64,000 nt of DNA from Pseudomonas sp. MWU16-30317 (GCF_020515695.1 NZ_JAIWJA010000003.1:841447-905446), one strand, 5' to 3'; shown: positions 1-8,166, counted from the stretch's first letter. A program made the numbers and translations. The notes: generated from the letters alone by a model not told the origin.

Positions 1-1208
1 GCATCGATGCCGCCCGTGCGGCCGGGCGCATGGTGGTGCTGGCCACCGCCAGCCACCACAGCCTGGCCGAGCGTATCGCCGATCACCTCGGGGTGTTCGA
101 CGAGGTGTACGCAAGCGACGCCAAGCGCAACCTCAGCGCGCATCGCAAGCGCGACCTGCTGGTGGCCAGCTATGGCGAAGGCGGTTTCGACTATATGGGC
201 AATTCCCAGGACGACCTGTCGATCTGGCAGGCCTCGCGCCAGGCCATCGTGGTCAACCCCGAGGCCGGGGTCGAAAGCCGGGCCAAGGCCTATGGCAACG
301 TCGAAGAAGTGATCCGCTCCAATCCGAGCGGGGTCAAGGTGTGGCTCAAGGCGCTGCGCATTCACCAGTGGATGAAAAACGCGCTGATCTTCGTGCCGCT
401 GCTGGCCGCGCATCAGATCAATCGCCCCGATCAAGTGCTCAACGGGGTGCTGGCATTTCTGTTTTTCGGCCTGTGCGCCTCCAGTGTCTACCTGCTCAAC
501 GACCTGCTCGACCTGGCCGATGATCGTCATCACAAGAGCAAGTGCAAGCGCCCATTCGCCAGCGGCCGACTGTCGATCCAGACCGGGCTGATCGTGGTGC
601 CGTCGCTGCTGATCATGTCGTTTACGGGCGCGGCGTTGTGGCTGCCCTGGCAATTCAGCGCTGTGCTGGCGGCCTACTACGTGCTGACGCTGGGCTACTC
701 GCTCTACCTCAAGCGGCAGATGACCTTCGACGTGATCGCCCTGGCCATGCTCTACACCGCTCGGATCCTCGCCGGGGTCGCCGCCTTCAGCGTGCCGCTG
801 ACGTTCTGGATTCTGGCGTTTTCGATGTTCATGTTTCTCAGCCTGGCGCTGGTCAAACGCTATGCCGAGCTGCGCGATGCACGCTCTCGCGATGTGCTCG
901 GGCAGACCCGCGGCCGCGGCTACTTTCCCGGTGACCTGGACATGATCGCCTCGCTGGGTGCGTCCTCCGGCTACTTGGCCGTGATGGTGCTGGCGCTGTA
1001 CATCCACGACACCACCACCGCTGCGCAATACACCTTGCCCCACGTGATCTGGCTGGCGTGCCCGATGCTGCTGTTCTGGATCACCCGGGTATGGATGCTC
1101 ACCCACCGCGGGCTGATGAACGACGACCCGGTGGTGTTCGCCATCCGCGACCGCATCAGTCAGGTCATCGGCGCCATGCTGTGCCTGGTTTTCTGGATCG
1201 CAGCATGA
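1..1208 (+). CDS. HAD phosphatase-UbiA prenyltransferase fusion (DPPR synthase-like), 5' end cut by window
   Basis: The reading frame is open from the first bases, so the start lies upstream. The first ~95 visible codons are the C-terminal half of a HAD-IB phosphatase: a VLATAS motif near nt 39 and GNSQDD near nt 198, the metal-binding Asp loop. The rest is a polytopic UbiA domain with the Asp-rich motif NDLLDLADDRHH (about nt 497-532), followed by KRPFASG, and later VKRYAELRDARSRD. These motifs are those of decaprenyl-phosphate phosphoribosyltransferase (mycobacterial Rv3806c), which transfers phosphoribose from PRPP to a polyprenyl phosphate. I infer that the fused HAD domain removes the 5-phosphate. 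The stop overlaps the next gene's ATG (ATGA), so the pair is translationally coupled. It sits in the inner membrane with a cytosolic HAD domain. Confidence 0.85.
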   Translation, partial: IDAARAAGRMVVLATASHHSLAERIADHLGVFDEVYASDAKRNLSAHRKRDLLVASYGEGGFDYMGNSQDDLSIWQASRQAIVVNPEAGVESRAKAYGNVEEVIRSNPSGVKVWLKALRIHQWMKNALIFVPLLAAHQINRPDQVLNGVLAFLFFGLCASSVYLLNDLLDLADDRHHKSKCKRPFASGRLSIQTGLIVVPSLLIMSFTGAALWLPWQFSAVLAAYYVLTLGYSLYLKRQMTFDVIALAMLYTARILAGVAAFSVPLTFWILAFSMFMFLSLALVKRYAELRDARSRDVLGQTRGRGYFPGDLDMIASLGASSGYLAVMVLALYIHDTTTAAQYTLPHVIWLACPMLLFWITRVWMLTHRGLMNDDPVVFAIRDRISQVIGAMLCLVFWIAA

Positions 1209-2521
1209 GCGCCGACCTGTATTCGTGGGGGCGTTTCCCGCTGCTGCCGCAACGGGGCCATAGCGTCAGTTGGCGTGACGAGCTGCCCGCGCAGCTCGAG
1301 CGGGTCGTGGCCCAGCACCGTATGACCCTACCGTACGGCAATGGTCGCAGCTATGGCGACAGCTGCCTGGCATCCAGCAACGAGGTGCTGCAGATACGCT
1401 CCCTCGATCGCCTGATCGAGGCGGACTGGAGCCAGGGCGAGGTCTTGGTGGAAGCGGGCATGACCCTCGCCGAGCTGCTGGCGCTGGCGATCCCGCGCGG
1501 CTGGTTTTTGCCGGTGACGCCCGGCACCCAGTTCGCCACCGTCGGTGGCGCTATCGCCAACGACGTGCATGGCAAGAACCACCACCGGCGCGGCACCTTC
1601 GCCCATTACGTGGCGAGCTTCGGCCTGCTGCGCCACGGCGAAGCACCGCTGCAGTGTTCGCTGGAGGAGAACGCCGAGTTGTTCGCCGCCACCCTCGGCG
1701 GCCTCGGCCTGACCGGGCTGGTGAGCTGGGCCAGGCTGCGGTTGATGCCGATCAAGGCCAGCCAGATCGACACCACCGTGGTGCGCTTCGCCAACCTCGA
1801 CGAGTTCTTCGCGTTGTCCAATGAACTCGACGAGGCGCACGAATACAGCGTGGCCTGGATCGACTGCCTGGCCAAGGGCAAGGACACCGGCCGCGGTGTG
1901 TTCATCGTCGGCGACCATGCCCGTTACGGGTCTTTGGAGGTCAGTAGTCGCCCGCGCCTGCAGGTGCCGCTGACGCCACCGGTTTCGCTGATCAACAACC
2001 TGTCGCTGCGCGCGTTCAACTCGCTGTACTGGCGCGTGCATCCGCAACAGCGCACGCAACGGCGCAGCGCCTACGAGCCGTTCTTCTATCCGCTGGACCG
2101 GCTGCTGAACTGGAACCGCATCTACGGGCGCAAGGGTTTTCAGCAGTACCAATGCGTTATCCCCGATGCCGACGCCCGCGATGGCATGGCCGAGTTGTTG
2201 GCGGCCATCGCGGCGGCGGGGCAGGGCTCGTTCCTGGCGGTGCTCAAACGCTGCGGCGATATGCCGTCGCCCGGGCTGCTGTCGTTTCCCATGGCCGGGA
2301 CTTCGCTGGCGCTGGATTTTCCTCAGTCGGACGCGCTTGAACAGCAGCTGTTTCCGCGTCTGGATGCCATCGTCCGCCAGGCTGGCGGACGCCTGTATCC
2401 AGCCAAGGACGCGCACATGAGCGGCAGCGATTTTCGTCATGCCTACCCCGCGTGGGAGCGCCTCGAAGCGCTGCGCGACCCCACTTTGATGTCCCGTTTC
2501 TGGAAGAGAGTCATCTTATGA
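1205..2521 (+). CDS. FAD-binding oxidoreductase, DprE1-like (polyprenylphosphoryl-ribose 2'-oxidase)
   Basis: 438 residues from the ATG at 1205, which overlaps the upstream stop; the open frame reaches further 5' but only over the previous gene. GNGRSYGDSC (residues 46-54 region) and NDVHGKNHH (120-127) match the FAD-binding PCMH fold of M. tuberculosis DprE1. The C-terminal YPAKD places the catalytic Lys at about 401. By family, the enzyme oxidises the ribose 2'-OH of polyprenylphosphoryl-ribose to a 2'-keto intermediate, the first half of epimerisation to arabinose. At the position of DprE1 Cys387, the target of covalent benzothiazinones, this protein has Ala369 (SLALDFP). It is coupled to the SDR gene downstream by a further ATGA overlap. 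Assignment rests on motif recall and neighbours. Confidence 0.85.
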   Translation: MSADLYSWGRFPLLPQRGHSVSWRDELPAQLERVVAQHRMTLPYGNGRSYGDSCLASSNEVLQIRSLDRLIEADWSQGEVLVEAGMTLAELLALAIPRGWFLPVTPGTQFATVGGAIANDVHGKNHHRRGTFAHYVASFGLLRHGEAPLQCSLEENAELFAATLGGLGLTGLVSWARLRLMPIKASQIDTTVVRFANLDEFFALSNELDEAHEYSVAWIDCLAKGKDTGRGVFIVGDHARYGSLEVSSRPRLQVPLTPPVSLINNLSLRAFNSLYWRVHPQQRTQRRSAYEPFFYPLDRLLNWNRIYGRKGFQQYQCVIPDADARDGMAELLAAIAAAGQGSFLAVLKRCGDMPSPGLLSFPMAGTSLALDFPQSDALEQQLFPRLDAIVRQAGGRLYPAKDAHMSGSDFRHAYPAWERLEALRDPTLMSRFWKRVIL

Positions 2522-3258
2522 AAAAGGTCCTGATCATCGGCGCTACCTCTGCCATAGCGGCGTCGTGTGCGCGCCTGTGGGCTGGGGAGGGCAGCGAGTT
2601 TTTCCTGGTGGCGCGCAGTGCCGACAAGCTCCAGCAGACCGCCGCCGACCTGGCCGCGCGTGGCGCCGGGAGCATCCACCAGCATTTGATGGACGCCACC
2701 GATTACAGCGCTCATCCGCAGATGCTGGCCGACTGCATGGCCGCGCTGGGGCAGATCGACATCGCCCTGATCGCCCACGGCACTTTGCCCGATCAGCAGG
2801 CCTGCGAGCGTGACGTGCAAGTGGCCCTGCAGGAGTTCGCCAACAACGGCACCTCGGTGATCGCGCTGCTGACCCTTATCGCCAATCAGCTGGAAATTCA
2901 GCGGTGCGGCACTCTGGCAGTGATCTCTTCGGTGGCGGGCGATCGCGGGCGGCCTTCGAACTATCTCTACGGTACCGCCAAGGCGGCGGTGTCGACGTTC
3001 TGTGAAGGCCTGCGCGCGCGGCTGTACAAGGTCGGCGTGCATGTGATCACCATCAAGCCAGGCTTCGTCGACACGCCGATGACTCAGGGGCTGCCGTTGC
3101 CGGCGCTGCTGGTGGCACGCCCGGCCGCAGTCGCCAAGCGCATCGTCGCCGGCATCACCAGCAAGGTCGCGACCCTGTATACCCCCGGCTTTTGGGCGCT
3201 GATCATGCTGATCATCCGCGCCATCCCGCAACCGGTGTTCAAGAGGCTCAAGCTATGA
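2518..3258 (+). CDS. SDR-family reductase, DprE2-like (2'-keto to arabinose epimerisation step)
   Basis: 246-residue classical short-chain dehydrogenase. The N-terminal nucleotide motif is of the GATSAIA type at residues 8-14, a form seen in DprE2 rather than the usual TGxxxGxG. The catalytic Ser lies in ISSVAG (about 137-139), with Tyr151 and Lys155 in YGTAK. It has a hydrophobic C-terminal tail (ALIMLIIRAI) ending in basic residues, so it may touch the membrane. By family and by position directly after the DprE1-like oxidase, it should reduce the 2'-keto lipid to polyprenylphosphoryl-D-arabinose. The ATG at 2518 overlaps the previous stop, and its own stop overlaps the next ATG. Confidence 0.83.
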   Translation: MKKVLIIGATSAIAASCARLWAGEGSEFFLVARSADKLQQTAADLAARGAGSIHQHLMDATDYSAHPQMLADCMAALGQIDIALIAHGTLPDQQACERDVQVALQEFANNGTSVIALLTLIANQLEIQRCGTLAVISSVAGDRGRPSNYLYGTAKAAVSTFCEGLRARLYKVGVHVITIKPGFVDTPMTQGLPLPALLVARPAAVAKRIVAGITSKVATLYTPGFWALIMLIIRAIPQPVFKRLKL

Positions 3259-4217
3259 CCCAGGCGTCCTACCTGTCGGGTTGGCGCTATCGGGCGGTGC
3301 TGCTCTCGGTGGTCGGCTCGGCGATCGGTTACCTGGCGTTCTCGCTGTGGGGTGGCTGGGCTGCAGTGAGTGCTGCGGTGGGCAAGGTCGGGCTCGGCGG
3401 TATTGTCATTGCGCTGCTGATGTCGTCGATCAACTACCTGCTGCGCTTCGGTCGCTGGCAGATCTACCTGGGCGTGATGGGCCACAAGATTCCCTGGCGC
3501 CCCAGCCTGCGCATTTATCTGGCGGGCTTCGCGCTCACCACCACGCCGGGCAAGGCCGGTGAGGCGCTGCGTGGGGTGTTGCTGAAGAGTTGGGGCGTGC
3601 CCTATCCGAAGAGCTTCGCGGCGTTCTTCAGCGAGCGGCTGTCGGACCTGTTCGCGGTCGTGCTGTTGACCCTGTTCGGGCTGACGCTGTACCCGGACGC
3701 ACGGCCGATGATTTTTGTCGGCGTGGGCCTGGTGCTGGTGGGCTTCGCGGTGTTGTCGCAGCGTCGGCTGCTGGAGTCGGTCAAGCCACTGCTGGCGATG
3801 AGCGCGGGCAAGCTGGCGACCACGTTGCAGCACCTGCTGGAGATTCTGCTGGAGGCGCAACGCTGCCATCGCCTGAGCATTCTGCTGGGCGTGACCTGCC
3901 TCAGCGTGGTGGCCTGGAGCGCCGAGGCCGTGGCCTTTCATTGGCTGCTGCAATGGATGGGCGCCGATGTGCCGCTGGCCTTCGCAGTGTTCGTTTATGC
4001 CCTGGCGATGCTGGCGGGCGCGATCAGTTTCATGCCCGGCGGGCTGGGCGGTGCCGAGGCGGTAATGGTCGCGCTGCTGATGTGGAAAGGCATGAGCGGC
4101 GCCGACGCGGTGGCGGCCACGGTGCTGATTCGCCTGGCGACGCTGTGGTTCGCCGTGGCGATCGGGGCATTGATGTTGTTCAGGTTCAAGACGACGGCGC
4201 AGTTGCAGCAATCGTGA
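3255..4217 (+). CDS. Flippase-like integral membrane protein (lysylphosphatidylglycerol synthase TM / UPF0104 family)
   Basis: 320 residues with about eight hydrophobic segments and no catalytic extension. Family signatures visible are FALTTTPGKAGEALRG (about residues 94-109), an internal SERLSDLF, and ISFMPGGLGGAEA near residue 260. This fold (AglD/MprF N-terminal domain) is associated with moving lipid-linked substrates across membranes. Its position as fourth gene, ATGA-coupled to the DprE2-like gene, suggests that it flips the polyprenyl-linked sugar to the periplasmic face; that is inference. It could instead help glycosyl transfer, as discussed for some archaeal family members. Confidence 0.75.
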   Translation: MTQASYLSGWRYRAVLLSVVGSAIGYLAFSLWGGWAAVSAAVGKVGLGGIVIALLMSSINYLLRFGRWQIYLGVMGHKIPWRPSLRIYLAGFALTTTPGKAGEALRGVLLKSWGVPYPKSFAAFFSERLSDLFAVVLLTLFGLTLYPDARPMIFVGVGLVLVGFAVLSQRRLLESVKPLLAMSAGKLATTLQHLLEILLEAQRCHRLSILLGVTCLSVVAWSAEAVAFHWLLQWMGADVPLAFAVFVYALAMLAGAISFMPGGLGGAEAVMVALLMWKGMSGADAVAATVLIRLATLWFAVAIGALMLFRFKTTAQLQQS

Positions 4218-4242
4218 TCATCAATCGTTGGAGGAGGCCGTG

Positions 4243-5700
4243 ATGGTCCCAGATAAGAGCAGGTATTTTTCGGGGCCCGTGCCCCTGTTATTGCTGGCTG
4301 CAGTGATTCTCGCAAGCTTCCTCGCGTCCAGCGGGCCGATCCAGTGGATGGACAACGGCATGTTCCTGGCCGATGCCACTACCGGGCAGTATTTCGCCCA
4401 ATCGTTGGGCCCGCTCGATCATCCGCTGTACCAGTTTTTCAATACCGTCTTCTATAAGGTTTTCGGCTCCTCGCAGTTGCTGAGCCTGCTCAATTCGATG
4501 TTGCTGATTCCAGTGGCGGCGTCGATCTTCTGGTTGAGCCGCAGCCTGGGAGCGTCGCGCAACCTGGCCTTGCTGGCGGGAGCGGTGACCGTGACCGCCC
4601 ATGGCGTGTTCTGGATCTCGACCAAGGCCGAGGTTTACATCTTTCACATGCTCTTCGTGCTGCTGGCCTACGGCGTGGCGTTCGACCTGCGCCTCAAGGT
4701 CAGCGACTACACACGCCTGGGCATCATCGGCCTGCTGACCGGCATGGCCGGCAGCATTCATCAGTTGACCTTTATTGTGTTGCTGCCTCTGTACGTGCAG
4801 TTGCTGATGCAGTACCGCGGCCGCACCCTGATGACCGTGCCGGGCTTTGCCATCGGTTTTTTCAGCGCCTATCCGGGCATGCTCCATGACCTCGGCTCGG
4901 GCATGAACCTGATCGAGATCGTACGCCACTACCTGACCGGCGCCGAGGCGAGCAAAGCCGACGTCAATTGGGAAGGCAGCATGTTTCGGTTCGACGAAAT
5001 GTGGCACGAGAAAAACTCGGTGATGATCCTCCTCCTGTCGCTGATAGGCCCGCAGCTGCTGGGGCTGGTGATGATGCCCAAAGACCGTCGCCAGCGCGTG
5101 CTGTGGGCGGCGGTGCTGTTGAACTTCATCTTTGCGGTGCCCTATAACGTCACCGACCGTTTTACCTTCTTTTTGCCGGGCATTGCCTTGGCCGCGATCC
5201 TGGGGGTGATGCGTTTGAAGGAATTGCTGCCGGAGCGTCGCGTCAGTGCGACCGTGCTCAATCTGTCGGTGTTTACCTGCCCGGCCGCCTTGTTGTTCGC
5301 CTGGGTGCTGTATGACGGTGGCCTGATCAAGTTGCCGGTGCATACCGAGGCGCTACCGTACCGCAACGACATTCACTACTTCATGGTGCCCTACCTGCGC
5401 GATCGGTCGGCGCAGCAGTTTGTCGAGCAATACGAAGTCACGGCGCCTGCCGGTGCGCTGATCGTCTCCGACTGGACGCCCATGGGCGCGCTGCGTTCCG
5501 CCCAGGCGGCCGGCCAGTTGCAGGGCCGCACGCTGGCATCCTGCGAAACCAACGAGGACATGAGCCGCTTCGTCAATGGCGCCGGGGCGTTTTTGCCGCG
5601 CACCAGTTATTGCGAGAAGGTGCTGGCCAAGTACGCGCTGGACAAGCGCGAGGTGGGCTACCGGTTGCAGGACAAGACTGTGGTGGTGCAAAACCCTTAG
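4243..5700 (+). CDS. Polytopic GT-C-like glycosyltransferase (DUF2723-like), putative arabinosyltransferase
   Basis: 485 residues from the ATG at 4243, chosen because GGAGGAGG lies just upstream; a TTG at 4228 in the same frame is less likely. It has about ten predicted membrane segments. The first periplasmic loop has WMDNG (Asp37) and, 23 residues on, LDHPLYQ (His60), the arrangement seen in DUF2723/GT-C proteins that use polyprenyl-phosphate sugars. The last ~115 residues are hydrophilic and probably periplasmic. With a lipid-linked pentose made by the genes upstream, I infer that it transfers that sugar to a periplasmic acceptor. The acceptor is not evident: no pilin, flagellin or LPS gene is adjacent. 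Confidence 0.65.
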   Translation: MVPDKSRYFSGPVPLLLLAAVILASFLASSGPIQWMDNGMFLADATTGQYFAQSLGPLDHPLYQFFNTVFYKVFGSSQLLSLLNSMLLIPVAASIFWLSRSLGASRNLALLAGAVTVTAHGVFWISTKAEVYIFHMLFVLLAYGVAFDLRLKVSDYTRLGIIGLLTGMAGSIHQLTFIVLLPLYVQLLMQYRGRTLMTVPGFAIGFFSAYPGMLHDLGSGMNLIEIVRHYLTGAEASKADVNWEGSMFRFDEMWHEKNSVMILLLSLIGPQLLGLVMMPKDRRQRVLWAAVLLNFIFAVPYNVTDRFTFFLPGIALAAILGVMRLKELLPERRVSATVLNLSVFTCPAALLFAWVLYDGGLIKLPVHTEALPYRNDIHYFMVPYLRDRSAQQFVEQYEVTAPAGALIVSDWTPMGALRSAQAAGQLQGRTLASCETNEDMSRFVNGAGAFLPRTSYCEKVLAKYALDKREVGYRLQDKTVVVQNP

Positions 5701-5724
5701 GCTGGCGCCAGCCGGTAACGGGTG

Positions 5725-5750
5725 CTGCGTCTGCCGCCGGGCAGGCGCAG
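5725..5750. terminator. Hairpin downstream of the glycosylation operon
   Basis: An 11-bp inverted repeat (CTGCGTCTGCC / GGCAGGCGCAG, one G-U wobble, 4-nt loop) starts 25 bp after the operon's last stop codon. A separate small palindrome (GCTGGCGCCAGC) sits at 5701-5712. No T-run follows, so this is a weak intrinsic terminator or an RNA-stabilising hairpin. The rest of 5751-5870 shows nothing recognisable. Confidence 0.4.
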
Positions 5751-5870
5751 TAGGCCAATTGGGATGTTGCCAGATCAAGTCTGGGAGCAGCATTGCAGGT
5801 CACTCTGAGGGGACTGAGCCGATTGTAGGTTTATTCGGCTCACCTGCTGCACAGCTATCATTGTTGCTGG

Positions 5871-6869
5871 TCACTGCACGCGAGCGGACGCGGTCTTGAG
5901 AGAGTATTGAGCGGTGATCGGCCTGTTGCAGATGATGATGCCCGCAATAATCAGCGCGCCCCCCATAACGGTGGCTGCGTTGACTCGCTCACCGAGCAAT
6001 AGCGCGCCCAGCAGTACCGCCGTTAGCGGGTTGAGCGCAATGAACACCCCGGCGCGGGTGGCGCCAATCTGTTCAATGCCCTTGTAATACCAGATGTATG
6101 CCAATGCTGAACCGACCGCCCCCAGATACAACAGACTGGCAAATTCGCTCGACGTCAGCATGCGTAACGACACTTCATTTAATTGACCCGTGACGATAGC
6201 GGTCGCGGTGAGCATGGCAGCTCCGGCAAAGATGGAATAGGTCACTGTATGCAATGCGCCGATATCCTTGACGACCGACTTCCCAAATACGCTGAAGGCC
6301 ACCCAGCTGAGCACGCAGCCAAAAATCAACAGGTCACCACGCCAATCGCTTTTATCCACAACCAGCGTGCTGGAAGACTTGTTGAGAATCACTACAGCGG
6401 CGCCTATCAGGCAAAGCGCGATGCCTGCGGATTTCAAGGCAGGCAGCTTCTCCCGAAAAAATAGATAAGAGAACAGAGCCATGACGGCAGGGTTCAGCGC
6501 GACGATCAGCGACGCGCGGGAGGCCGCTGTGTAATGCAGCCCGTAAAAGAAACACAAGTTGTAGGTATAAATCCCACAAAATCCCAGCCCGATGATTTTG
6601 ATCAGTTGCGGCCGATTCAGCTTTACGAAGCCCTTCCTGGTGACCACCAAAAACACAGCGAGCGTGATTCCAGCAAGCATGAATCTGAGACTGGCAGCCA
6701 ACAGCGCAGGTGTGTCCGCAGAGAGATAACGGCCAGCCACAAAGGTACCGCCCCAAATCATGGCAACGAGAGAAAGCTTGAGGTAGGTGAGGCTCGCGGA
6801 TGTGGGAACTCCGCGCGATGGCTTGGCTGTCATGTTGGCCACAGTGCCGAAATGCCGTCGGTCATCCAT
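5871..6869 (-). CDS. DMT-superfamily exporter with two EamA domains
   Basis: About 332 residues with ten hydrophobic segments in two EamA repeats. MIWGGTFVAGRYL opens the first repeat and ALAYIWYYKGIEQIGATRAGVF is typical of the second. Family members export amino acids or other small metabolites; the substrate is unknown. The start is uncertain: 6869 (MDDRR) or 6833 (MTAKP) are both possible, neither with a good ribosome-binding site, and the frame stays open to 6956. It is transcribed divergently from a LysR regulator, the usual layout for a regulator and its target exporter. Base composition is visibly less GC-rich than in the flanking genes, suggesting separate acquisition. Confidence 0.8.
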   Translation of the reverse strand: MDDRRHFGTVANMTAKPSRGVPTSASLTYLKLSLVAMIWGGTFVAGRYLSADTPALLAASLRFMLAGITLAVFLVVTRKGFVKLNRPQLIKIIGLGFCGIYTYNLCFFYGLHYTAASRASLIVALNPAVMALFSYLFFREKLPALKSAGIALCLIGAAVVILNKSSSTLVVDKSDWRGDLLIFGCVLSWVAFSVFGKSVVKDIGALHTVTYSIFAGAAMLTATAIVTGQLNEVSLRMLTSSEFASLLYLGAVGSALAYIWYYKGIEQIGATRAGVFIALNPLTAVLLGALLLGERVNAATVMGGALIIAGIIICNRPITAQYSLKTASARVQ

Positions 6870-6972
6870 TGAGTAACCATAAACTTCCTCTGATCTAAGC
6901 GAGCTAGCGGAGCAGGCCTGTTTCGTTATGCCTGTTTCATCTATGCTTACGCACATTCATGGTCATACGGAA

Positions 6973-6988
6973 ATGAGTGATTACTCAT
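6973..6988. promoter_or_regulatory. Palindromic candidate LysR operator
   Basis: ATGAGT-GATT-ACTCAT is a perfect 6-bp inverted repeat ending 9 bp before the LysR ATG and lying between the divergent genes. A related sequence (TTGAGTAAC) occurs at about 6869-6877, at the EamA 5' end. Size and place suit a LysR autoregulatory or activation site; the binding protein is inferred. Confidence 0.4.
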
Positions 6989-6997
6989 GGTTAAGCA

Positions 6998-7873
6998 ATG
7001 ACGCTGACCCAACTGGAAATTTTTGTAGCCGTCGCGCAGCGTCGTGGTTTTACGCTCGCGGCCGCACACCTGAAGATATCCCAGTCGGCGGTTTCCCATG
7101 CTATCAAGGCACTCGAGCTGGAGTGGGGAGTCGAGTTGCTGCGCCGGCATCACGGTCAGATCGAATTGACCGATATCGGGGCGCGTTTGCTTCAACGCGT
7201 GCAACCGATGCTGGGGCTAGCGGATGCCATCGTGCAGGATGCCAGCGATGCTCGCAGTATGAAGCTCGGCACTCTGCGTATCGGTTCATTTGGTCCGACC
7301 TCGTCGCAACGCCTACTGCCGCGGATTCTCGCGGATTACCGTCATCTATATCCCGGTATTGAAATCCATGTGAGCGAAGGGCCTGATCGTCAGGTGATCG
7401 AGTGGCTGTTGGACAGAGAGGTGGATGTAGGCTTTGTTACTTTGCCCGAAACACAGTTTGACACTTGGCCGTTGATCGAGGACCAAATGGTCGCTTTGCT
7501 GCCAACTGCACATCCGCACGCAGCTCAACAAAGCGTCACGTTGGACGACTTGTGTGTCGATCCCTTTGTGCTCACTGAGGCCGGTTCTTCAGAGCTCGTT
7601 TCCCGGCTCTTTGCTGCCGCCAAGCTGGAACCCCGTGTCCGTTACCGCACCTCTCAGCTGATGAGTACCTTGGCTGCGGTCACGCGTGGGGATGGAGTGA
7701 CGATCGTGGCCGAGTCCTCTTTGCCTGAAGACCGTGACGCGCCTTACTTGGTCAAACCGCTGAATCCTCCGATTAAACGTCAGGTAGGAATAGCGGTGCT
7801 GGATCGGAGCCAGACTAGCGCTGCCACTGAAATATTCATTGGGTTGGCGCTGAAGCTCTTTGCGCAGCCCTGA
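6998..7873 (+). CDS. LysR-family transcriptional regulator
   Basis: 291 residues. The N-terminal winged helix-turn-helix is typical (LEIFVAVAQRRGFTLAAAHL, then SQSAVSHAIKALE, residues 6-42), followed by a type-2 periplasmic-binding-like effector domain from about residue 90. The ligand is unknown. It is divergent to the EamA exporter and probably controls it. Like that gene, it has lower GC than the neighbours. The stop codon is embedded in a strong hairpin (7868-7890). Confidence 0.9.
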   Translation: MTLTQLEIFVAVAQRRGFTLAAAHLKISQSAVSHAIKALELEWGVELLRRHHGQIELTDIGARLLQRVQPMLGLADAIVQDASDARSMKLGTLRIGSFGPTSSQRLLPRILADYRHLYPGIEIHVSEGPDRQVIEWLLDREVDVGFVTLPETQFDTWPLIEDQMVALLPTAHPHAAQQSVTLDDLCVDPFVLTEAGSSELVSRLFAAAKLEPRVRYRTSQLMSTLAAVTRGDGVTIVAESSLPEDRDAPYLVKPLNPPIKRQVGIAVLDRSQTSAATEIFIGLALKLFAQP

Positions 7874-7910
7874 GTGGATACCACTCAGGGAGGTCTTTCG
7901 TGAGCGAAAG
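7868..7910 (+). terminator. Two consecutive hairpins over the LysR stop codon
   Basis: CCCTGAGTGG-ATA-CCACTCAGGG (7868-7890, perfect 10 bp) contains the LysR stop codon and is followed by CTTTCG-TGAG-CGAAAG (7895-7910). No T-run follows, so the role may be termination or protection of the mRNA end. The stretch 7911-8052 shows no gene or clear signal. Confidence 0.4.
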
Positions 7911-8052
7911 GTGCCCGTAGGTACAATCGTCAGCTTAAGGGCGCGAGGTGGCTTATATGCACGTAACTTTCTGGGGCAGACTGCACTGCATGAAGAAGTC
8001 AGGACGGCTCCCGGAAATACCGAAGGATGTCACCGCGGCAGGATCAACAGAA

Positions 8053-8084
8053 AAGCAAAAAAAACCGCGCAATTGCGCGGCTTT
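8053..8084 (-). terminator. Rho-independent terminator of the tRNA-Ile gene
   Basis: On the minus strand CCGCGC-AATT-GCGCGG is followed by a run of eight T, placed 9-13 bp after the tRNA 3' end. This is a textbook intrinsic terminator. Confidence 0.85.
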
Positions 8085-8092
8085 GGAGATAG

Positions 8093-8166
<74 letters not shown>

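Noticed and set aside
1328..2440. 370-codon minus-strand frame opposite the DprE1-like gene
   Set aside because: Low-complexity Arg/Gln/His-rich translation typical of high-GC antisense frames.
7911..8052. Small gene between LysR and the tRNA
   Set aside because: The frames here run into the tRNA and its terminator and have no ribosome-binding site or recognisable product.
1..8092. Genomic island attached to tRNA-Ile
   Set aside because: No integrase and no copy of the tRNA 3' end were found in the visible left flank.
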